The notes below the pieces were generated by a model that was not told where the DNA came from, ran no database searches, and saw only the letters and a list, made by a program, of their open reading frames with translations. A stretch of DNA of 19,214 nt from Bacteriovoracaceae bacterium UBA2394 (GTDB taxonomy: Bacteria > Bdellovibrionota > UBA2394). The stretch covers positions 1-19,214 of the forward strand of contig DDSI01000128.1 in the NCBI GenBank assembly GCA_002343335.1, in the 5' to 3' direction. Position numbers and translations under genes: made by a program. Shown here one piece after another: positions 15,601 through 19,214 of this stretch (positions within the stretch are counted from its first letter, which is position 1; each line of letters begins with the position of its first letter).

Positions 15601-16168
15601 ATGGAGCACGAAATCCTTCGCCGACGCTTCTCTCTCCCTCGTGCATAAAAATTTTTGGTCCGCCCCAATGCCTATCCGAGCGGCACTTCTGGAAGAAATT
15701 TTGATGGGCCAGCGAGAGGCGGGTAGTTATCAGGAGGCCTTTTCATTTGTGATTGAGCGCTTATTTCCTCCAGAAATGCAATATGTCGGGCAAGCCAGAA
15801 ATATTTTTCAACAATATTCCAGAGTCATTCCGGAGTATCAACGGTCTCTTCTCTTGGCGGCGGCCATGGTGGCTAATCAAAAAAGTTTCCGATCAGGGAG
15901 ATACGAGCGTTGGATTAGGCCGTCGATTGGGGTTGATTTTGGAAGTCCTCGGACCTGCGGAAACAAAGCTGGGTCAAGCCATTCATTCTCACCCCTCCAC
16001 ACCGGAAGATATTCGAGAGGGAATGGCGCATCTCAAAAAAATGACAGCGGCACCTTTGCGATGGGATCTCTGGCGGCTCTACGACTCCTCCGTTCCCGAA
16101 AGTACGCGTGCTCGCATGGATCATGTAGGAAGTATTTTAGGTGCGGCATCCTATTATGTGGTCTTTGA
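12608..16168 (+). CDS. Exported M48-family metallopeptidase with long helical region; first part of a frameshifted fusion
   Basis: From ATG 12608 the protein starts with a clear signal peptide (MISKLKQ, hydrophobic STMMFIVGVTTSLSLV, cleavage VHA|Q at about 24-26). An M48-type zinc protease domain follows: HEITH at 135-139 and the third ligand E156 in EEFAAD, preceded by INAYRMSYTKPPVIGFNRGTF, the family's strand before the active helix. Residues of roughly 250-1090 are charged, helical, repeat-like sequence with no recognised domain. An upstream in-frame ATG at 12530 would hide the signal peptide and is less likely. The frame runs to 16168, but from the A run at 15879-15884 the encoded residues are out of frame relative to a conserved ABC1-like domain in the +1 frame. 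The meaningful product of this frame probably ends near residue 1092. Confidence 0.85.
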   Translation: MISKLKQISTMMFIVGVTTSLSLVHAQTKTKAAKKKELIEELKNGNIPTVIREELMLVDEDSAAFKEFHTLMTDLYIRLVGNEFAEKNPVRFVLTDDSSINAYRMSYTKPPVIGFNRGTFQKLDTLDQLAYILGHEITHLELANELGEGKNSKGEEFAADLRPLLLMQRAGLDPKEALTAQKLLKDITTLNFGNYIDPHGLPIHRISAVEKGLAFLDSKEGGLHRSPTKLPQEFRNATKGLTHVSYLEEKKSEKSFDAMSVTEQLDFLKSYLVDLEPEFHNRYREWHSILNDIAYDPKNIAHRTALDALADAVLDDPKYSNISASPYVELALMDGGKHRDRPKPIGRLRKIRNLIKAFTESSSREDAEKNAIALLAALQAEPYAGLEQFNWSTFKIPNLDKDPQAEASWNQFIPWAKADSSKNILRALWTLGIEDPRLYPLMDLPLATELFEASAKTLANHGRFFEAVEVEYDGTFSKLKRRETIESRRAIVLSDLQTRDFDRLLQEAFEGNEEAKNALRTLLRKQFSLIDDRLQRIVYEAHYEKDPALLARMKELQDMRPELVGLEYFDKDMDFFLKLNQAALSIPRWSFEKGDATAQTKYFAQLEHIFKNQSVWIAAIQKIIGENNNRSAELKSKLVDYFRENARILRTDEPLFKFFIDIPDSWMNTEEKIEALRDSETLIVQQNRFSHWPDLSIITKFRNLLGYTAPQSFKELMTAIEKLKTKEHNALTNQLKFIEFFLYFQNRPLGNEPWEKIIGEIDVVTVEQYLNDVFSPALRNFQKKLYTHVKGKRKWPTDIGEKIRIWKLYSSNDLFDANNIQRLSVLKEILAQVEEQSDLDQRISVIEELLFGTQIEDFSLRDRAYEIWVAAQAQKLGIDDRSPAYDKKIKSLISTIQPRSDAITRLALFSRLADRIEAQRDVAFELEKGIVIRTREKLESTHINGIMTETFLTLAKNEPKFRTDLIHFLTEPISDEALRSLRITIKEYSHAMGGYEKEWSTKSFADASLSLVHKNFWSAPMPIRAALLEEILMGQREAGSYQEAFSFVIERLFPPEMQYVGQARNIFQQYSRVIPEYQRSLLLAAAMVANQKSFRSGRYERWIRPSIGVDFGSPRTCGNKAGSSHSFSPLHTGRYSRGNGASQKNDSGTFAMGSLAALRLLRSRKYACSHGSCRKYFRCGILLCGL

Positions 16169-17072
16169 AGTGCAGCCGAAAGATGGGAAGCCCCAAGTGA
16201 TCGCCACGCTGCGAGAAAAAGCCGAAGAACGATCGAGCAATGGTTTTCGTTTGATGCTTGAACTCGCAAAAAATCTCGGAGAGCAAGATCCCGTCTATAA
16301 GATCTTTACCCAACAAATTGGACAGGCGCAAAGCATGGTTAAAATTGAAACCGACGGAAATGCCGCGCGGTCTCAATACGATATCGCCTCTAAGCTTTAT
16401 AACGGACGTTATGTTGAAATTGATGGATTCAAATTTTCTTTCGACTCCACTTCATTAACAGATTCAGGACCTCGCTTTCGTTTGATGGAAAAGGCCAAAG
16501 GACTTCACTTCAATGATTTGCCAGAGGACACTGCCGAACAAAAAATATTTAAAAAGAATCTCGCGAAGGCCTATGTGACTCTGGAATTTTATATCATCTT
16601 AATGGGTGGAGAATTCGATCACGATCGGCACGGCTATCAAATGAAAGTCGACGGCACCGAAGTGCGCCTCTTCGATCACGGGGCGATGAGCCTGCATGCC
16701 CCCTCCACGGAGGATCGAAAACTCCTCGCTGACGTTCTGTTTGAAGGTTTCGAAAGAATGCAAAGAGGCGAAAGTATTCAAACCTTCTTAACGAATACGG
16801 TTCGACAAAGAGCCGAAGCGGGTACACCGTCGGAATATATAACCACGATTCAAAAAGGCTTGCTGGCTCTGTCCGATTATCTCCGTCACATGAGCGCCAA
16901 CGACATCAAACTTGCTCTGCAATCGGCGATCCAAGCTGGCTTAGAGGATGGCACCCTTCACTCCGACTTAATCGAACAGGCGATGATGAAGGCGGAAGCT
17001 GGGGGTTTTTCGTCGGGGGCCCTCTCCTGCCAAGGCGAAGTGATAAAAATAGGTCAAAGGCTGTCGAAATAA
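15783..17072 (+). CDS. ABC1/UbiB-like kinase-fold domain; second part of the frameshifted fusion
   Basis: This +1 frame carries a diverged ABC1 (UbiB/ADCK) protein-kinase-like domain. Conserved elements in order are: the KxGQ motif in LGPAETKLGQAI (about 15943-15978), the alanine-rich loop in SILGAASYYVVFEV, an N-A-A-R helix (DGNAARSQYD), a hinge-like RFRLMEKAKG, a catalytic loop FDHDRHGYQ (about 16615-16641) and a DFG equivalent DHG (LFDHGAMS). The usual VAIK lysine appears replaced by Thr (QVIATLREK) and the loop Asn by Gln, so it may be a pseudokinase. The frame opens at TTG 15753, with the first in-frame ATG at 15783, but homologous sequence starts only around 15890, right after the A run, consistent with the domain being the tail of the preceding protein. 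AGGAGG at 15732-15737 could allow internal initiation, though spacing is poor. Confidence 0.75.
   Translation: MSGKPEIFFNNIPESFRSINGLFSWRRPWWLIKKVSDQGDTSVGLGRRLGLILEVLGPAETKLGQAIHSHPSTPEDIREGMAHLKKMTAAPLRWDLWRLYDSSVPESTRARMDHVGSILGAASYYVVFEVQPKDGKPQVIATLREKAEERSSNGFRLMLELAKNLGEQDPVYKIFTQQIGQAQSMVKIETDGNAARSQYDIASKLYNGRYVEIDGFKFSFDSTSLTDSGPRFRLMEKAKGLHFNDLPEDTAEQKIFKKNLAKAYVTLEFYIILMGGEFDHDRHGYQMKVDGTEVRLFDHGAMSLHAPSTEDRKLLADVLFEGFERMQRGESIQTFLTNTVRQRAEAGTPSEYITTIQKGLLALSDYLRHMSANDIKLALQSAIQAGLEDGTLHSDLIEQAMMKAEAGGFSSGALSCQGEVIKIGQRLSK
15879..15884 (+). other. Run of six A at a +1 frameshift joining the metallopeptidase and ABC1-like frames
   Basis: Upstream of here the meaningful frame reads LLLAAAMVANQK; downstream it reads VSDQGDTSVGLGRRLGLI in the +1 frame. 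Removing one A gives CAA AAA GTT TCC and joins them smoothly. Candidate causes are a real one-base insertion, a sequencing error in the homopolymer, or slippage during transcription. Confidence 0.7.
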
Positions 17073-17140
17073 CCCTCGGCAATACACCTTCGTGGTGTCC
17101 CTTGCGATTCCAGGCCATTTTTGGCTAGCTTTAGCCCACT

Positions 17141-18580
17141 ATGTCGACTTCCGCTGCTGAGTCCCCCCGTCATGAGCCCAAAGCTCCCACCTCGTCCAGT
17201 TTCTCCATTCGCTCGTACTGGGAGAATCAAGAGGCTCGCTTTGATAACCATCTGCAGTACATGAACCCTCAATTGCCGAAGGTCTTAAAGACGCTGGGCT
17301 TCGACAAGACCTATGTGCGCGGGGAAGGTCCGTATTTGTGGGATCAAGAGGGACGCCGTTATTTAGATTTCCTTTCGGGCTACGGAGTTTTCAACTTTGG
17401 CCGCTATCACCCGGTGATTGTGCGCACGATGCGCGAGATGTTGGAACTTCAAGATGCAAATCTCGTGCAATTCGATTGCCCCCATTTGCTTGGCGAGTTA
17501 GCGAAGGCTTTGAGCGAGCGCTCTCCCAACAGAGGTCGCGTGTACTTTACGAGCACGGGCGCAGAAACTGTGGAGACGGCAATTAAATTTGCTAAAGCGC
17601 ATACGCGACGCGATCGCATCCTCTATTTAGATCATGCCTTTCACGGTTTGACTTTGGGTGCGCTCTCCGTAAATGGAAATCGCGAATTCCGCGACGGCTT
17701 CGGTTGTCTTCTAGAGCCTACGCTTGGAATTCCTCCGAATGATCTAAAAGCGCTTGAGACGGAACTTAAAAAAGGGGACGTGGCTGCATTTATCTTTGAA
17801 CCGATTCAAGGAAAGGGCGTCTATCTACCAGATCCAGGCTACTTGAAAGCGGCGGAAGATCTTTGCCACCGTTACGGCGCACTTACCATTGCCGATGAAG
17901 TGCAAACGGGCATGGGACGCACAGGTAAATTTTTAGCGGTGGAGCACGAAGGCGCTTCGCCGGACATTATTTTGATTTCCAAATCACTCTCCGGCGGATT
18001 GATCCCCACCGGAGCCGTGATCGCCCGAGATGAAATTTTTAAATCGGTCTTCAATCGAATGGATCGATGCGTGGTGCATTCTTCATCCTTTGGGAAGAAT
18101 TCCCTTTCTGCCGCAATGGGACTGGCCAGCCTATGGATTTTAGACAATGAAAATATTTTGGAGCGCGCGACTCACGTTGGAAAGAAAATCGTGGATGGTT
18201 TGAACGCCCTCAAAATGAAATATGAGATGATTGGCGAAGTTCGTGGACGAGGCTGCATGATCGCCGTGGAATTCCAAGCGCCCAAGTCATTGCAATTAAA
18301 AATGGGATGGTCGCTTTTGCATACCCTCAGCAAAGATTTATTCCCCCAGTTGATTGTGGTGCCGCTCATGCGCGATCACGGGATTCTGTCTCAAACCTCC
18401 GGCAAGGGCCAAGACATTGTGAAATTTTTACCGCCGCTGATTTGTTCGGACGAGGACATTGATTATTTCTTGAATGCCTTCGATCAAGTGTGTGCGGGAG
18501 CTCACAAGTTTCCGGGAGGTGTTTGGGATCTCGGAAAAACGTTAGCAAAAGCAGCGATGTCCGATCAGGCTTCGAAGTAA
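17141..18580 (+). CDS. Class III pyridoxal-phosphate aminotransferase
   Basis: This is a complete 479-aa fold-type I aminotransferase of class III (acetylornithine/ornithine/4-aminobutyrate family), which moves an amino group, usually the omega group of a diamine or omega-amino acid, to a keto acid. Seen directly: the phosphate-cup STGAE (about 138-142), HAFHG, the cofactor aspartate in IADEVQTGMGRTGK (D252), and the Schiff-base lysine K281 in ISKSLSGGLIPTGA. The N-terminal 25 residues are Ser/Pro rich and probably disordered. Start ATG 17141 has no good Shine-Dalgarno sequence; TTGCGA about 40 bases upstream may be part of a weak promoter. A small hairpin (ACACC/GGTGT) lies in the 68-base gap before it. 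The Fur-family gene follows after 5 bases, so the two are probably one operon. Substrate cannot be assigned from sequence. Confidence 0.93.
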   Translation: MSTSAAESPRHEPKAPTSSSFSIRSYWENQEARFDNHLQYMNPQLPKVLKTLGFDKTYVRGEGPYLWDQEGRRYLDFLSGYGVFNFGRYHPVIVRTMREMLELQDANLVQFDCPHLLGELAKALSERSPNRGRVYFTSTGAETVETAIKFAKAHTRRDRILYLDHAFHGLTLGALSVNGNREFRDGFGCLLEPTLGIPPNDLKALETELKKGDVAAFIFEPIQGKGVYLPDPGYLKAAEDLCHRYGALTIADEVQTGMGRTGKFLAVEHEGASPDIILISKSLSGGLIPTGAVIARDEIFKSVFNRMDRCVVHSSSFGKNSLSAAMGLASLWILDNENILERATHVGKKIVDGLNALKMKYEMIGEVRGRGCMIAVEFQAPKSLQLKMGWSLLHTLSKDLFPQLIVVPLMRDHGILSQTSGKGQDIVKFLPPLICSDEDIDYFLNAFDQVCAGAHKFPGGVWDLGKTLAKAAMSDQASK

Positions 18581-18585
18581 AACGA

Positions 18586-19086
18586 ATGTCGAATTCTCGC
18601 TCCAACGCTCTATCCGCCGAACAGATTCTCTCTTCCTTGGCTTCGGAAGGCTTTCGCCTTACTCAAAGTCGAAGACATTTGATTGAATTCATTCTGAAAC
18701 AGAAAGGCCATTGGACGATTCAAACGCTCGTCGACCGCGTGGCCAAAACTTTGCCAAGCCTAGGGGTCGCAACAGTTTATCGAACGGTGGGCCTTCTTAA
18801 GAAAAAAAATTTTTTAACGGAAACGGCTTTTGGCGATGAAGCGGTTCGGTACGAAGTTTGCTCCAAAGATCATCATGACCATTTGCGATGCCTTGACTGC
18901 GGTGAAATCTTTGAATTTGAAAATGATGAAATCGAAAGACTGCAAAAGAGTGCGGCAAGGAAACTCGGCTTTCAGCTCGAAAATCATCACATGGAACTTT
19001 TCGGTCGTTGCCAAATTGAAGCCTGCCCTCGAAAGCCAGCGCGCGGCCGCCCTTCTAGCGCAAAGCGCCATGTGAAAGTACGGTGA
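18586..19086 (+). CDS. Fur-family metal-responsive transcriptional regulator
   Basis: This 166-aa member of the ferric-uptake-regulator superfamily represses genes according to iron, zinc, manganese or peroxide status. The N-terminal winged helix includes GFRLTQSRRHLIEF and the DNA-recognition segment GVATVYRTVGLL (about 60-71). The metal and dimer domain has HHDHLRCLDCGEIFEF. Structural zinc cysteines are C102-x2-C105 and C142-x4-C147 (CQIEAC), the same C-x4-C spacing as E. coli Fur. Regulatory-site candidates are H96, H97, D98 and H134/H135. The start ATG 18586 was chosen because the conserved part begins soon after and it follows the aminotransferase stop by 5 bases; the frame is open back to 18490 inside that gene. 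The basic C-terminal tail (PARGRPSSAKRHVKVR) is longer than usual. Fur, PerR and Zur cannot be told apart safely. Confidence 0.93.
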   Translation: MSNSRSNALSAEQILSSLASEGFRLTQSRRHLIEFILKQKGHWTIQTLVDRVAKTLPSLGVATVYRTVGLLKKKNFLTETAFGDEAVRYEVCSKDHHDHLRCLDCGEIFEFENDEIERLQKSAARKLGFQLENHHMELFGRCQIEACPRKPARGRPSSAKRHVKVR

Positions 19087-19112
19087 CACTCCGCCAAAAA
19101 GCTGACTGGAAT

Positions 19113-19132
19113 CTGTGCATCTGGGCGCACAG
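19113..19132 (+). other. Stem-loop downstream of the Fur-family gene
   Basis: CTGTGC (19113-19118) and GCACAG (19127-19132) form a 6-bp stem with an 8-base loop, 27 bases after the stop codon. No T tract follows, so it is not a convincing intrinsic terminator; it may protect the mRNA 3' end or be chance. Confidence 0.35.
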
Positions 19133-19174
19133 GGGTAACTAATTTCTCTAGTAAATTCATGGGGTTAGCGACAC

Positions 19175-19214
19175 ATGGCGTTTGGCACAAATCGTGAAAT
19201 ATACCTATTTCGTA
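19175..19214 (+). CDS. Possible start of a further gene, partial at the window end
   Basis: An ATG at 19175 opens a frame reading MAFGTNREIYLFR and still open at the window end. GGGG lies about 10 bases upstream and could serve as a weak ribosome-binding site. Thirteen codons are too few to recognise a family, and the start may be chance. Confidence 0.3.
   Translation, partial: MAFGTNREIYLFR

Noticed and set aside
15878..15886. Programmed -1 ribosomal frameshift at C AAA AAA G
   Set aside because: The heptamer resembles a -1 slippery site, but reaching the ABC1-like frame needs +1 (or -2), so a standard -1 event gives the wrong frame.
19180..19196. Sigma54 promoter at TTGGCAC near the window end
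   Set aside because: The TGGCAC half is present but the GC of the -12 element is missing at the required distance.

Overview
The window looks like chromosomal DNA of a Gram-negative bacterium. Base composition is mixed by eye, GTG and TTG starts are frequent, and the exported proteins have signal peptides ending in HA|Q. A coiled-coil/zinc-ribbon (CdsZ-type) gene directly upstream of rnpB, a type 2 isoleucyl-tRNA synthetase and a tRNA gene without encoded CCA fit a delta-proteobacterial or Bdellovibrionota-like lineage. That placement is inference; no species can be named from the sequence alone.

Layout. 1-2388 (+): the 3' end of a peptide-transporter binding protein followed by its two permease genes, tightly packed. 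2390-2894 (-): the RNase P RNA gene rnpB, ending head-on against the second permease gene; the cdsZ-like gene (2963-3754, -) lies upstream of it with a candidate rnpB promoter between. 3901-3974 (+): a CAU tRNA, probably tRNA-Ile2, followed by a DUF433/DUF5615 toxin-antitoxin pair whose toxin frame is broken by one in-frame TAG. 4566-6937 (-): a secreted beta-propeller-like protein and a zinc alcohol dehydrogenase. 7009-7557 (+): a small exported protein of unknown function. 7599-10751 (+): ileS. 10765-12489 (+): a glycosyltransferase-like protein with a long helical tail. 12608-17072 (+): a very long exported protein with an M48 metallopeptidase head and an ABC1/UbiB-like kinase-fold tail, split by a +1 frameshift at a run of six A. 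17141-18580 (+): a class III aminotransferase, then a Fur-family regulator (18586-19086). The last 128 bases hold two small inverted repeats and possibly the start of another gene.

How the parts relate. Three genes belong to tRNA biology: rnpB (5' maturation), the tRNA-Ile2 candidate and ileS (its charging enzyme). The RNase P RNA carries GCU where the L15 loop normally has the GGU that pairs with tRNA CCA, and the one tRNA gene in view lacks CCA, so the two observations agree. The most unusual protein is the metallopeptidase/ABC1 fusion: a kinase fold behind a signal peptide, with the usual ATP-anchoring lysine apparently replaced. No CRISPR array, prophage, insertion sequence or multi-gene defence system was seen. 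The only accessory-looking element is the broken toxin-antitoxin pair beside the tRNA.
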